Program-made: the position numbers and the translations under genes
The notes under the pieces: generated by a model
What the model was told of the DNA's origin: nothing
The model's input: the letters and a program-made list of their open reading frames with translations, nothing else
Databases searched by the model: none
Part shown: positions 36,601 to 45,849 of the stretch, one piece after another
Numbering within the stretch: position 1 is the stretch's first letter
Layout of the letters: every line of letters begins with the position of its first letter
Assembly (NCBI GenBank): GCA_003249215.1
Contig: QKJR01000041.1
Coordinates: forward strand, 59,307-123,306
Length of the DNA stretch: 64,000 bases
Direction: 5' to 3'
Source: Rhodobacterales bacterium
GTDB lineage: Bacteria > Pseudomonadota > Alphaproteobacteria > Rhodobacterales > Rhodobacteraceae

Positions 36601-37424
36601 GCCTGCTCGACGTTGAAAACCTCCGTGTCACCTTCCCGACCCGCCAAGGCCCCGCCGAGGTGGTGCGCGGGGTCAGCTTCTCGCTCGGGCGCGAGCGTCT
36701 GGGCATCGTCGGCGAGAGCGGTTCGGGCAAGTCCCAGACCGGCCGCGCGATCCTCGGGCTCACGCCCGCGCCGGGCGTCACCACCGCCGACCGGCTCAGC
36801 TTCGACGGCATCGACCTGCGCAATCTGGGCGCGCGGCAATGGCGCGGTCTGCGCGGCAAGCGGATGTCGATGGTGATGCAGGACCCGAAATTCTCGCTCA
36901 ATCCGGTGATGCCGGTGGGCAAGCAATTGATGGAAGTGCTGCGCACCCATGGCGCGAGCCGGGCCGAGGCCCGCGAAAAATCGCTCGCCATGCTCGAGGC
37001 GGTGCAAATCCGCGACCCGGAACGCGTGTTCCGCGCCTATCCGCACGAGCTGTCGGGCGGGATGGGCCAGCGGGTGATGATCGCGATGATGGTCGTGTCC
37101 GAGCCGGATCTGCTGATCGCGGACGAGCCGACCTCGGCGCTCGATGTGACGATCCAGATCGAGGTGCTGCGCATCCTCGACCGGCTGGTGACCGACCGCG
37201 GCATGGGGCTGATCTTCATCAGCCATGACCTGCGGCTCGTCAGTTCGTTCTGCGACCGGGTGCTGGTGATGTATGCGGGCCGGGTGGTGGAGGAACTCAA
37301 GGCCTCCGAGCTGCATCAGGCACAGCACCCCTATACGCAGGGGCTGCTCAACTGCCTGCCGCAGATCGACGAGGACCGCTATCCGCTGCCCACGCTCGAC
37401 CGCGATGCGAGCTGGGCCGAGTGA
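36597..37424 (+). CDS. Peptide ABC transporter ATP-binding protein (DppD-like)
   Basis: A 275-residue ATPase with Walker [10 protein letters not shown], signature LSGGMGQRVMIAMMV and Walker B LLIADEPTSALD. It is short for the family: the cysteine-containing C-terminal oligopeptide domain of OppD is missing, the protein ending at DRDASWAE. ATG overlaps the permease stop (ATGA). Confidence 0.88.
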   Translation: MSLLDVENLRVTFPTRQGPAEVVRGVSFSLGRERLGIVGESGSGKSQTGRAILGLTPAPGVTTADRLSFDGIDLRNLGARQWRGLRGKRMSMVMQDPKFSLNPVMPVGKQLMEVLRTHGASRAEAREKSLAMLEAVQIRDPERVFRAYPHELSGGMGQRVMIAMMVVSEPDLLIADEPTSALDVTIQIEVLRILDRLVTDRGMGLIFISHDLRLVSSFCDRVLVMYAGRVVEELKASELHQAQHPYTQGLLNCLPQIDEDRYPLPTLDRDASWAE

Positions 37425-37437
37425 GGGGGCGGGGATC

Positions 37438-38199
37438 ATGCTGAATGTCGAAAATCTCGAAGTGACCTTCGCCCTTGGCGCGGATGTGGTGCGCGCGGTG
37501 CGGGGGGTGAGTTTCACCGTCCAACAGGGCGAGAGCTATGGCATCGTGGGCGAGTCCGGCTCGGGCAAATCCACCGTGCTGCGCGCGATCTGCGGGCTGG
37601 CGCCGACCTCGGGCGGGCGGATCACGCTCGACGGGGCCGAGCTGCCCACACCGCGCAGCCCGGCCTTCTATCGCCGGGTGCAGATGGTGTTCCAAGACCC
37701 CTATGCCTCGCTCCATCCGCGCCACACGATCGACTCGGTCCTGTCCGAGCCGCTCTCGATCCAGGGCTTCGACCGCCATGACGAGCGGATCGAACAGGCG
37801 CTCGAGGATGTGGGCCTCGGCGCGGGCTTCCGATTCCGCTATCCGCATCAGCTTTCGGGCGGGCAGCGTCAGCGCGTGGCCGTCGCCCGTGCGCTGATCC
37901 TCGAGCCGCAGATCATCCTGCTCGACGAGCCGACCTCGGCGCTCGATGCCTCGATTCAGGCCGAGGTGCTCAATCTGCTCGACCGGCTGCGCGCCGAGCG
38001 CGGCCTGACCTATGTGATGGTCTCGCATGATCTGGCGGTCATCTCGCATATGTGCGAGCGGCTTTTGGTGATGCAGCACGGCCTCGCCGTCGAGGAACTC
38101 GAACGCGCCGACCTGCGCGGCCAGCGTGCGCAGACCGATTACACCCGTAAACTGCTGAAGGCTTCGGCAGGCTATACCAAAGAGGATGCTCAGGCATGA
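37438..38199 (+). CDS. Peptide ABC transporter ATP-binding protein (DppF-like)
   Basis: A 253-residue ATPase starting MLNVENLEVTF, with Walker [10 protein letters not shown], signature LSGGQRQRVAVARAL and Walker B IILLDEPTSALD. Like its partner it lacks the C-terminal cysteine domain usual in DppF/OppF (about 320 residues), so this importer has a minimal ATPase pair. The ATG is 13 bases after the previous stop. Confidence 0.88.
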   Translation: MLNVENLEVTFALGADVVRAVRGVSFTVQQGESYGIVGESGSGKSTVLRAICGLAPTSGGRITLDGAELPTPRSPAFYRRVQMVFQDPYASLHPRHTIDSVLSEPLSIQGFDRHDERIEQALEDVGLGAGFRFRYPHQLSGGQRQRVAVARALILEPQIILLDEPTSALDASIQAEVLNLLDRLRAERGLTYVMVSHDLAVISHMCERLLVMQHGLAVEELERADLRGQRAQTDYTRKLLKASAGYTKEDAQA

Positions 38200-39257
38200 C
38201 GACCCCGGTGCCGGTTTTCGACGGCCACAACGATTTCCTGCTGCGCCTGCTGCGCGATCCCGAGAACCGCGAAACGACCTGGCTCACCGCGACGGGGCAG
38301 GGGCAGCTCGACCTGCCGCGGATGCGCGCGGGCGGCTTTGCCGGCGGGTTCTTCGCGGTCTATATCCCCTCGCCGAAGGCCCATGACGACCCGGATTTCG
38401 ACGCGATGATGCGCAATCCGCCCTTCTGCCTGCCGCTGCCCGAGGAGATCCCCTTCGAGGCGGCGCTGCCGGTCGCGATGAAGATGGTCGGCCATCTGAT
38501 GTGGATGGAGCGCGAGGGCAGCCTGAAGATCTGCCGCTCGGTCGCCGATATCCGCGCCGCCATGGCCGCGGGCCAGATCGCTGCGATCCTGCATTTCGAG
38601 GGCGCCGAGCCGATCGGCCCCGATCTCGACGCGCTCCATGTCTGGCATGGCATGGGCTTGCGCTCGCTCGGGCCGGTCTGGTCGCGTCCCACCGCCTTCG
38701 GCCATGGCGTGCCCTTCGCCTTTCCCTCCTCGCCCGATACCGGCGAGGGGCTGACCGAGGCGGGCAAAAGGCTCGTGCGGGAATGCAACAGCCTGCGGAT
38801 CATGATCGACCTGAGCCACCTGAACGAGAAGGGCTTCGACGATGTGGCGCGCCTGTCCGATGCGCCGCTGATCGCCACCCATTCCAACGCCCATGCGGTG
38901 ACCCCCTCGTCGCGCAACCTGACCGACCGTCAGCTCGCCGTGATCCGCGAGAGCGACGGGATGGTGGGGCTCAACTATGCGCTCGGCTTCCTGCGCCCCG
39001 ATGGTCAGGGCGATCCCTTCGCGGGGTTCGAGCCGATGCTGCGCCATCTCGATCACCTGATCGAACATCTGGGCGAGGGCCGCGTCGGGCTCGGCTCGGA
39101 TTTCGACGGGGCCTCGATCCCGCCCGATCTGGGCGATGCGGCGGGCCTGCCGCGGTTCATCGACGCGATGCGCGCGCATGGCTATGACGCGGCGCTGATC
39201 ACGCGGCTTGCGCATGGCAACTGGCTCGCGGCGCTCGAACGCACCTGGGGCGGCTGA
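38196..39257 (+). CDS. Membrane-dipeptidase-type metallopeptidase (M19 family)
   Basis: The 353-residue protein belongs to the renal-dipeptidase family. Zinc ligands are recognisable: FDGHNDFLLRL (His11, Asp13), the bridging Glu in LHFEGAEPIG, and His residues in IDLSHLNEKG and ATHSNAHA, with the closing GLGSDFDGA. No signal peptide is visible, so it is likely cytoplasmic. ATG overlaps the ATPase stop (ATGA), making it the last gene of the importer operon. It should cleave the imported dipeptides, or D-containing dipeptides. Confidence 0.92.
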   Translation: MTTPVPVFDGHNDFLLRLLRDPENRETTWLTATGQGQLDLPRMRAGGFAGGFFAVYIPSPKAHDDPDFDAMMRNPPFCLPLPEEIPFEAALPVAMKMVGHLMWMEREGSLKICRSVADIRAAMAAGQIAAILHFEGAEPIGPDLDALHVWHGMGLRSLGPVWSRPTAFGHGVPFAFPSSPDTGEGLTEAGKRLVRECNSLRIMIDLSHLNEKGFDDVARLSDAPLIATHSNAHAVTPSSRNLTDRQLAVIRESDGMVGLNYALGFLRPDGQGDPFAGFEPMLRHLDHLIEHLGEGRVGLGSDFDGASIPPDLGDAAGLPRFIDAMRAHGYDAALITRLAHGNWLAALERTWGG

Positions 39258-39266
39258 GCGCCAGGG

Positions 39267-39298
39267 CCGGGCCGGCGCATTGCCGCAAGGCCCGGTTT
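39267..39298 (+). terminator. Intrinsic terminator after the dipeptidase gene
   Basis: CCGGGCC (39267-39273) pairs with GGCCCGG (39289-39295), with an inner GGC/GCC pair, followed by TTT. It lies 9 bases after the operon's last stop. Confidence 0.6.
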
Positions 39299-39488
39299 CC
39301 CCCCGCGTGAGGATTGAAATCACACATTCGCCGATGATTGTATGATCCTGCGGTGGGGGAGCCGCTGGGGGATTTTTCTGTTTCATCGCATGCGGATGTC
39401 GGCTGGCGACGTCCGTCCAACGTACTGATTTCCCAATCCTTCCATCACGCTAAAAGCCACATGGCGACAGCCAAGGGGGAAGTAACTC

Positions 39489-40712
39489 ATGTCTATCAAA
39501 CTGACCTTGCCGCTTCGGGCGGCAGGTACCATTTGCGCGGCTGGTCTCGCGCTCGGCATCGCGCCGGTTTCGGCCACGACGATCACCGGATGGAACACCG
39601 ACAACGTTTCCGTGGGCACGACGCCCGAGGATGGCGACACCGGGGCGAGCGTTGTTTATGACAGCGTGCTGCCGGATGCGGGGGCCGTCACCAACGGCCA
39701 GATCCTCTTCACGCCGCCCGAGGCGGTCAGCCCCGGCGTGAAAGTGGTGCAGGAAAGCTAAGACGACAGCGGTCCGAGTGCGCTCGCGCTCGATGGGTGC
39801 ATCATGACGAGCTCCGAGGCCACCTGCACGAGCGAGTTCCAGAGCGGCAAGCGCATCAAGCAGCAGATGACCGGCCTCGGCCCTGTCGATCTGGTCTTCG
39901 ACATCGACCCGACCGATACCGAAACCAGCATCTATCAGGTCTTCCACCGGCTGATCAACGCGACCGGCAGCGCGTTGACAGGGTTCGCGATCGAGCTCGG
40001 CTTCGGGATCGGCGACGATTTCGTGCGCGCCGACGCCTCGAGCGGGCTGTCCTTCTCGACGGCGTTCAGCGCGCAACCGACCGGCAGCGGATCGGCGAGC
40101 ACGCAATTTCCCTTTGGCCTGTTCGGCGATGCGGCGAGCAATCCGAACTTCTCGCTCGACGGGTTCTTCGCCGCCGAACGCACCGGCTTCGTGGTCGATA
40201 CGAGCGATCCGACGGCTCTGGTGAGCGCGGGGATGTTCGGGCCCTATGACGACATCTTCGGAAGCTGGCTGACCGGCGAGATGGTGCCGCAGGGGGCATT
40301 CTGGGATCACGATGGCGATCCCGATACCGATGCCCTGCTGATGGCCTGGCTCAACGCGGACGGGTATTGGGAACAGCGCCGCGAGATCGTCGATCTTGAC
40401 GGCGGGGTGGCGGGCACGCTCAGCTCGGCCCTGCTTTACGACAATTTCGATGCGCTGCTGGCTGCGATGCTGGGTGAGGATTACGACCCCGGCCAGCTGA
40501 TCATCGCTGCCGATTACATCGAGGATCTGGCGAACCTGAACCTGAACTTCGCCATCGCCCTCGGCGATCTGGGGGGCGCCACGAGCTTCACGCTGCGTTC
40601 AACTGTGTACGCAGCTGATCAGCAACTGCCGGCGGTGCCGCTTCCGGCGGGCGGTCTGCTGCTCGTGTCGGCGCTCGGGATGGCCGTTGCCGCCCGGCGT
40701 CGGCGCGCCTGA
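39489..40712 (+). pseudogene. VPLPA-CTERM secreted protein interrupted by an in-frame stop
   Basis: One open frame runs from an ATG with GGGGGAAG upstream to the end, broken only by TAA at 39759-39761 (codon 91 of 408). The first 90 residues carry a signal peptide (AAGLALGIAPVSATT). The part after the stop is an Asp/Gly-rich beta protein with two early Cys and ends with the VPLPA-CTERM sorting tail: VPLPAGG, a hydrophobic stretch and RRRRA. It resembles choice-of-anchor surface proteins. A single base change (for example TAC to TAA) would explain the break. Read-through, a recent mutation or a sequencing error are all possible. Confidence 0.8.
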
Positions 40713-40747
40713 GGGGACCGAACCGGGCCCGCAGGCCCAGAACTGAA

Positions 40748-40772
40748 ATCGGGCGCCTCTTGGGCGCCCGAT
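40748..40772. terminator. Hairpin between convergent genes
   Basis: ATCGGGCGCC (40748-40757) pairs with GGCGCCCGAT (40763-40772), loop of five bases, followed by GTCTTT on the plus strand. It lies between the VPLPA-CTERM gene and the convergent lipoprotein gene and probably ends both. Confidence 0.65.
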
Positions 40773-40808
40773 GTCTTTCGTGCCGATCACCTGCGTATCG
40801 GTGCCGGG

Positions 40809-41288
40809 TCAGCGGCTGATCGAGCGGCTGTTGCCCGCGGCGATCACCACGACCTTCGAGGTATTGGCGAGGCGCGTCGTGTTGATGAAGGCGCCCGCGA
40901 CGATCTCGCGCGACTCGGTCGTCATCACGCGACCGGCGGCCGGGCTGCCCACGGGCGGCTCGCGCAGCAGGAAGTGATAGGTGATCACCCCGTCGACCGG
41001 GCGGCCCTTGTCCTCGGGCACGAGTTCCGCATCCCAGTAGCCCTGCGTCGGCGGCAGGCCACGCGCGGTGACGATCGCGCCGTCGAGCGTGCGCTTGATC
41101 TCGAGTGCGGTGACCTGCGCCACCATGTTGCGATCATCGCCCTCGATCACCGGATAACCGCCCTCGGGTTCCAGCGTTTCGGCCTGCGAGGAGCCGAACC
41201 AGTTGAGCGGATTGAGGCGGCTCTGGCCGAAACCGCAGCCCGAGAGGGCGAGCGTCAGGACGAGAGCGGCGGTGAGGGGCTTGCGCAT
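40809..41288 (-). CDS. Conserved lipoprotein of unknown function
   Basis: The 159-residue protein has a lipoprotein signal ending LALSGCGFG (Cys18) followed by a soluble domain (PVIEGDDRNMVAQVTALEIKRTLDGAIVTARGLPP and VDGVITYHFLLREPP). No known fold is recognised. The alternating beta pattern suggests a small beta-sandwich. It is divergent from sufE. Function unknown. Confidence 0.75.
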   Translation of the reverse strand: MRKPLTAALVLTLALSGCGFGQSRLNPLNWFGSSQAETLEPEGGYPVIEGDDRNMVAQVTALEIKRTLDGAIVTARGLPPTQGYWDAELVPEDKGRPVDGVITYHFLLREPPVGSPAAGRVMTTESREIVAGAFINTTRLANTSKVVVIAAGNSRSISR

Positions 41289-41404
41289 GGGAACTCCGGG
41301 GCCGGTCGGGCTTTGACCCTGCCTAGCCGATCACGGGGCTTTTGAAAAGCCGCCACTGGACCCTCGGGCGCCCGCGCGGTAGAGCGGGGAAAAAGGAGGG
41401 CGCC

Positions 41405-41833
41405 ATGGCCAGCGAAGCGTTCGAGGAAATCGCCGAAACCTTCGAGTTTCTGGACGACTGGGAAGACCGCTACCGGCATGTGATCGAACTGGGCAAGGCG
41501 ATGGACCCGCTGCCCGAGGCGGTCAAGGTGCCCGCGACCAAGGTCGAGGGCTGCGCCTCGCAGGTCTGGCTCCTGCCGCGGATCGAAGGCACGGGGCCGG
41601 GCGCGCGCTTCGATTTTCAGGGCGAATCCGATGCGATGATCGTGCGCGGGCTGATTGCGGTGCTCCATGCGCTTTATTCGGGTCTGAGCGTGGCCGAAGT
41701 GGGCCTCGTCGATGCCAAGGCCGAACTTGGCCGGCTGGGCCTCAACGAGCACCTCAGCCAGCAACGCTCGAATGGCGTCGCCGCTATGGTCGAGCGGATC
41801 CGCCATCTCGCGGCCCAGTCGGCGGCCGGCTGA
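41405..41833 (+). CDS. sufE: SufE family sulfur-acceptor protein
   Basis: The 142-residue protein has the SufE fold with the persulfide-accepting Cys50 in KVPATKVEGCASQVWL. SufE takes sulfur from the cysteine desulfurase SufS for Fe-S cluster assembly. AGGAGGGCGCC precedes the ATG at 41405. It stands alone, without sufS or sufBCD nearby, so a CsdE-like role is also possible. Confidence 0.9.
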   Translation: MASEAFEEIAETFEFLDDWEDRYRHVIELGKAMDPLPEAVKVPATKVEGCASQVWLLPRIEGTGPGARFDFQGESDAMIVRGLIAVLHALYSGLSVAEVGLVDAKAELGRLGLNEHLSQQRSNGVAAMVERIRHLAAQSAAG

Positions 41834-41844
41834 GGCGAACAGGC

Positions 41845-41983
41845 AGGGGCGCTGCCCCTCTTTGCGCTTTGCGCAAATTCACCCCGGGATATTTCGGTCA
41901 GGTTGAAGATGAAGCCTGTGCTTTCAACCTGACGGAAATATACCGGGGGTGAGCCCGGAACGGGCGAGGGGGCAGCGCCCCCT
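41845..41983. repeat. Modular intergenic palindromic element, copy C
   Basis: Left half: AGGGGC/GCCCCT (41845-41859), TTTGCGC/GCGCAAA (41861-41877) and box CCCCGGGATATTT (41882-41894). Inner stem GTCAGGTTGAAG (41897-41908) pairs with CTTTCAACCTGAC (41921-41933). Right half: AAATATACCGGGGG (41936-41949), GCCCG/CGGGC (41953-41965) and AGGGGGC/GCCCCCT (41967-41983). It fills the gap between the convergent sufE and RidA genes almost completely. Confidence 0.92.
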
Positions 41984-41991
41984 CTCGACGC

Positions 41992-42342
41992 TTACGCCTG
42001 CGCGGCGGTCACGATGATCTCGACCTTGTAGTCGGGGGCGGCGAGTTTCGCCTCGCCGGTCGCGCGCGCCGGGCAATGGCCCGCGGGCACCCAGGCATCC
42101 CAGACCGCGTTCATCTCGGCGAAATCCGCAATATCGGCAAGCCAGATCTGCGCGCTCAGGATCCGGGTCTTGTCCGAGCCGGCCTGGGCCAGCAGCGCGT
42201 CGATCGACGCCAGCACGTCGCGCGTCTGCTCGGTCACGCTGGCGCCCGGCGTGCCGACCTGACCGGCGAGCCAGATCATCCCGTTATAGACCACGGCTTC
42301 ACTCATCCGTGCGCCGCATTCGATCCGCTTGATATCGGCCAT
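41992..42342 (-). CDS. RidA/YjgF/Rid family protein
   Basis: The 116-residue protein starts MADIKRIECG and matches the Rid family, whose RidA members hydrolyse reactive enamine/imine intermediates. The catalytic Arg is retained in CPARATGEAKL, and the APDYKVEIIVTA strand closes the fold. The start at 42342 follows GGAGGGGCC; an ATG four codons upstream has no site. It probably belongs to one of the Rid1-7 side groups. Confidence 0.85.
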   Translation of the reverse strand: MADIKRIECGARMSEAVVYNGMIWLAGQVGTPGASVTEQTRDVLASIDALLAQAGSDKTRILSAQIWLADIADFAEMNAVWDAWVPAGHCPARATGEAKLAAPDYKVEIIVTAAQA

Positions 42343-42433
42343 TGGCCCCTCCATCGTTGTTCAGAGTTTGATAGCGGGGCGCTGGGGCGGCCACCAGTGG
42401 CTTTCGCGGCCATGCCGAAATGCGGAGAGAAAG

Positions 42434-43540
42434 ATGCGCAAGAGCCTGGTTCTCATCCTTGGCCTTCTGGTGGCGCTGCCCGGCGGGGCGAGGGCCGCCG
42501 ATGGCAATATGGGCGCGCGTCCCCCCGCAGGGGCGGCGCCCTTCACCCTCGAACGTCATGCGACGCTCGATCTGCCCTGGGCAATTGCGCCCCTACCGGG
42601 CGGTGATCTCCTCGTGAGCGGCAAGACGGGGCGGATGTGGCGGATCGGGGCCGCGGGCGGGCGCGAGCTCAAAAATGTTCCAAAAGTGCAATATTCAGGT
42701 CAAAATGGGTTGCTCGATGTGGCGCTTTCGCCGGATTTCGACAGGACGGGCCGGATCTATTTCACCTATGTCTCACCCGATGATGCGCTGGTTCTGGCCC
42801 GGGCTCGGCTCGGTATAGATGCGCTTGAGGCGGTCGAGACGCTCTGGCACCAAAGCCCGGGCGGGCGCGGTCAGCCCGGCGGGATCATCGCCTTCGGCCC
42901 GGACGGATTGCTTTATCTGAGCGTCGGCGACCGGATGCAGCCGGACACGGCGCAAGACCCCGATAACCCGCGCGGCAAGATCCTGCGCCTGACGCCCGAG
43001 GGCCGCCCCGCGCCCGGCAACCCTTTCGCGGACAGCCCCTTCGCGCGCGGCACGACCCGGGCCGAGACCTGGACGACCGGCCATCGCAACCCCTATGGGC
43101 TGGCCTTCGCGCCCGATGGCCGACTCTGGAGCCACGAAATGGGGCCGCGGGGCGGCGATGAGTTGAACCTCATCGAGCCGGGGCGCAACTATGGCTGGCC
43201 GGTGGTGTCGAACGGCGACAATTATTCGGGCATTCCGATCCCCGATCACGCCACGCGCCCCGAATTCGCCGCGCCCGCGCTCTGGTGGGATCCGGTGATC
43301 GCGCCGGCGGGGCTCGTCTTCGTGCCGCCGGGGGGCGACTTTCCGGGCTGGGCGGGGTCGATGCTGATCGGGGCGCTCGCGGGGCAGGGGCTCGTACGGG
43401 TTGCGGGCGATGGCAGCGATCAGATCGAGCGCTGGGATCTGGAGATGCGGGTGCGCGATGTCGCGGTCGACGGCGCGGGCGCGATCTGGATCGTCGAGGA
43501 CAGCGACGCGGGCGGTCTCTATCGACTGGTACCGCGCTGA
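42434..43540 (+). CDS. PQQ-dependent sugar dehydrogenase family (aldose dehydrogenase-like beta-propeller)
   Basis: The 368-residue precursor has a signal peptide (MRKSLVLILGLLVALPGGAR then AADG), so it is periplasmic. The body is the soluble glucose/aldose dehydrogenase six-bladed propeller, with NGLLDVALSPDFDRTGRIYF, GHRNPYGLAFAPDGRLWSHEMGP and GGDELNLIEPGRNYGWPVVSNG. These enzymes bind PQQ and Ca2+ and oxidise sugars. GGAGAG precedes the ATG. No PQQ synthesis genes are in the window. Confidence 0.88.
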   Translation: MRKSLVLILGLLVALPGGARAADGNMGARPPAGAAPFTLERHATLDLPWAIAPLPGGDLLVSGKTGRMWRIGAAGGRELKNVPKVQYSGQNGLLDVALSPDFDRTGRIYFTYVSPDDALVLARARLGIDALEAVETLWHQSPGGRGQPGGIIAFGPDGLLYLSVGDRMQPDTAQDPDNPRGKILRLTPEGRPAPGNPFADSPFARGTTRAETWTTGHRNPYGLAFAPDGRLWSHEMGPRGGDELNLIEPGRNYGWPVVSNGDNYSGIPIPDHATRPEFAAPALWWDPVIAPAGLVFVPPGGDFPGWAGSMLIGALAGQGLVRVAGDGSDQIERWDLEMRVRDVAVDGAGAIWIVEDSDAGGLYRLVPR

Positions 43541-43581
43541 GCGGGCCCCACGAGGAACGAAAGCCGGTTGTGGCGGGGGAT

Positions 43582-43655
43582 TGGAGCGGGTGAAGGGAAT
43601 CGAACCCTCGTCTGGAGCTTGGGAAGCTCTCGCTCTACCATTGAGCTACACCCGC
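43582..43655 (-). tRNA. tRNA-Gly (anticodon CCC)
   Basis: A 74-nt cloverleaf with encoded CCA: acceptor GCGGGTG/CACCCGC, D-arm GCTC/GAGC, anticodon loop TTCCCAA giving CCC, and T-arm GAGGGTTCGATTCCCTT. It resembles Escherichia coli glyU. The outermost anticodon-stem pair (27-43) is A-C. Confidence 0.95.
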
Positions 43656-43697
43656 GTTGGGGCCGAATTACGCGATGGCCCCGGCCTCGTCAAGAGG

Positions 43698-45752
43698 TCA
43701 GCCGCGCCGCCGCCGCCGCCCGCCGCCCCCGGCTCCGCCATCCCCGCCGGTGTTGAAGGCGACCTCGGGCAGGGTGACGATGCGGGCGAGTTCCGGGAAG
43801 GGATCGGTCGCATGGGGCAGGGCGCTGGCGGCCACGAAATGCTCCTGAAAGCGAGGCTCGATCGCGGTCTCGACCTTGGTGATGCGCCGCACCTGCGCCT
43901 CGATCGCGCGCCGCGCCTCGACCGAGCAGAGCGCCATCCGCGCTCCCGTTCCCGCCGCATTCCCGGCCGAGACCACGGCCTCGAGCGGCACATCAGGGAT
44001 CATGCCGAGCACCAGCGCATGTTTGGGCGAGATATGCGCGCCGAAGGCCCCGGCCAGCACCACGCGATCGACCCGCTCGACCCCCATCTCGTTCATCAGG
44101 AGCCGCGCCCCCGCATAGAGCGCGGCTTTGGCGAGCTGGATCGCGCGGATGTCGCCTTGGGTGACTGTGATCCGGGGCCTGTCCGCGCCGCCGTCATGGA
44201 TCAAGTACTCCTGCGTGCGGCCGGTGGCGATCAGCCGGTCCGAGCCCACCTGTTCTGCCGAGCCGATCAGCCCCGAGGCATCGACGATCCCCGCCATCCG
44301 CATCTCGGCGACCGCCTCGATGATTCCCGAGCCGCAGATCCCGGTCACGCGCGGTGTGCCGAAGGCCGGATCGTCGGACCAATGCGGATTGCCGATGATC
44401 CGAAAGCGCGGCGCCTTCGTCAGCGGGTCGATCTCGATCCGCTCGATTGCGCCCGGGGCCGCGCGCTGGCCCGAGGAAATCTGAGCGCCTTCGAAGGCCG
44501 GTCCGGTAGGTGAAGAACAGGCCAGAACCCGTTGATTATTCCCCAGAATGATCTCGGCATTGGTGCCGACATCGACGATGAGAGAGAGGTCTTCGCGCAG
44601 CTCAGGCGCCTCGGAGAGCGCCACCGCCGCCGCATCGGCGCCCACATGCCCCGCGATCAGCGGCAGAAGATAGGCGCGCGCATCCGGGGCAATGCCGCCC
44701 AGCCCGATTTCGCGCGCGGAGAGATCGAGCGCCGCGCCGAGCGCGAGCGCAAAGGGCGCCTGGCCGAGCTCGACCGGGTCGATCCCGAGCAGGAGGTGAT
44801 GCATCACCGGATTGCAGACGAGGGTGGCCTCGACCACGGCGCCCGCGTCGATGCCCGCCTCGGCGACGAGGGCGGCGGCCAGATCGCCGAGCGCCACGCG
44901 CACCGCCGCCGTCATCTCCGCCGCGCCGCCGGGGTTCATCATCGCATAGGAAACCCGGCTCATCAGATCCTCGCCGAAGCGGATCTGCGGGTTCATCAGC
45001 CCGGAGGAGGCGAGCACCTGCCCGTCCGAGAGATCAACTAGATGCCCGGCGATCGTGGTCGATCCAAGGTCGATCGCAAGGCCATAAAGCGGCGCCTCGC
45101 GCAGCCCGGGCCAGAGTGTGACGAGCCGGGGGGCGGCGCCGCGCCCGCCCTGATGCACGGCGGCCGTCACCTTGAAATCACCCGCACGCAGGATCCGCTG
45201 AAGTTCAGAAGTCACTTCAAGATCGGCGTGCAAATTACTGATATCGAACGTTTTTGAAAGCGTAGATGCCAGCCGTTCGAAATCCCCCTCGGGGGCGTGC
45301 ATGTCGGGCTTTGGCACGTCGAGATAGAAAACGTGCGTCGCGGGCGCCATCTCCATCACCCGTTCGGTCGCACTCTTGCGGATCACCTGCTTGTGGAGCT
45401 GGCTTTCGGGCGGCACGTCGATCACCACGTCTCCCTGAACGCAGGCCTGACAACCGAGCCGCCGCCCCGGCGCGAGGCCCCGGAGTCGCTCATACCGCGC
45501 CTCGACGGCGTTCGGGGCCGAGAGCGCATCCCCCGCGACATGGACCCCGTGTTTCGGGAAGTCTCCGACCCCCGGCGTGACCTGACATTTCGAGCAGATG
45601 CCATGCCCGCCGCAGACCGAGTCGAGATCCACGCCGAGCGCCCGGGAGGCAGCGAGCACGGTCGTGCCGCGCGGCACGCGCCCACGCTTGCCAGAGGGCG
45701 TGAAGATCACCAAGGCGTCATGTGTGGCGTCGTCGGTGGCGTCGTCGGTCAT
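43698..45752 (-). CDS. Ferredoxin-ASKHA protein, corrinoid activation (RamA/RACE/DUF4445 family)
   Basis: The 684-residue protein begins with a plant-type [2Fe-2S] ferredoxin domain (Cys47, Cys53, Cys56 in CGGHGICSKC, with a fourth Cys at 101 or 104). A linker and an ASKHA-type ATPase domain follow (YGLAIDLGSTTIAGHLVDL, LIVDVGTNAEIILG). It should reductively reactivate the cobalt of a corrinoid protein in methyl transfer. Such proteins act with MttB-type methyltransferases and corrinoid proteins, none of which is in this window. AGGAGGAG precedes the ATG. The C-terminal tail is unusually Gly/Arg-rich. Confidence 0.85.
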   Translation of the reverse strand: MTDDATDDATHDALVIFTPSGKRGRVPRGTTVLAASRALGVDLDSVCGGHGICSKCQVTPGVGDFPKHGVHVAGDALSAPNAVEARYERLRGLAPGRRLGCQACVQGDVVIDVPPESQLHKQVIRKSATERVMEMAPATHVFYLDVPKPDMHAPEGDFERLASTLSKTFDISNLHADLEVTSELQRILRAGDFKVTAAVHQGGRGAAPRLVTLWPGLREAPLYGLAIDLGSTTIAGHLVDLSDGQVLASSGLMNPQIRFGEDLMSRVSYAMMNPGGAAEMTAAVRVALGDLAAALVAEAGIDAGAVVEATLVCNPVMHHLLLGIDPVELGQAPFALALGAALDLSAREIGLGGIAPDARAYLLPLIAGHVGADAAAVALSEAPELREDLSLIVDVGTNAEIILGNNQRVLACSSPTGPAFEGAQISSGQRAAPGAIERIEIDPLTKAPRFRIIGNPHWSDDPAFGTPRVTGICGSGIIEAVAEMRMAGIVDASGLIGSAEQVGSDRLIATGRTQEYLIHDGGADRPRITVTQGDIRAIQLAKAALYAGARLLMNEMGVERVDRVVLAGAFGAHISPKHALVLGMIPDVPLEAVVSAGNAAGTGARMALCSVEARRAIEAQVRRITKVETAIEPRFQEHFVAASALPHATDPFPELARIVTLPEVAFNTGGDGGAGGGGRRRRRG

Positions 45753-45849
45753 CGGCTCCTCCTGACCTCTTTCTAGGCCGAAGGCGTCGCGTGGCAAAGG
45801 TGGAAGGCGACCGGTGCGGGACGGAAACCGGCATTCGGGCGTCACCCGC

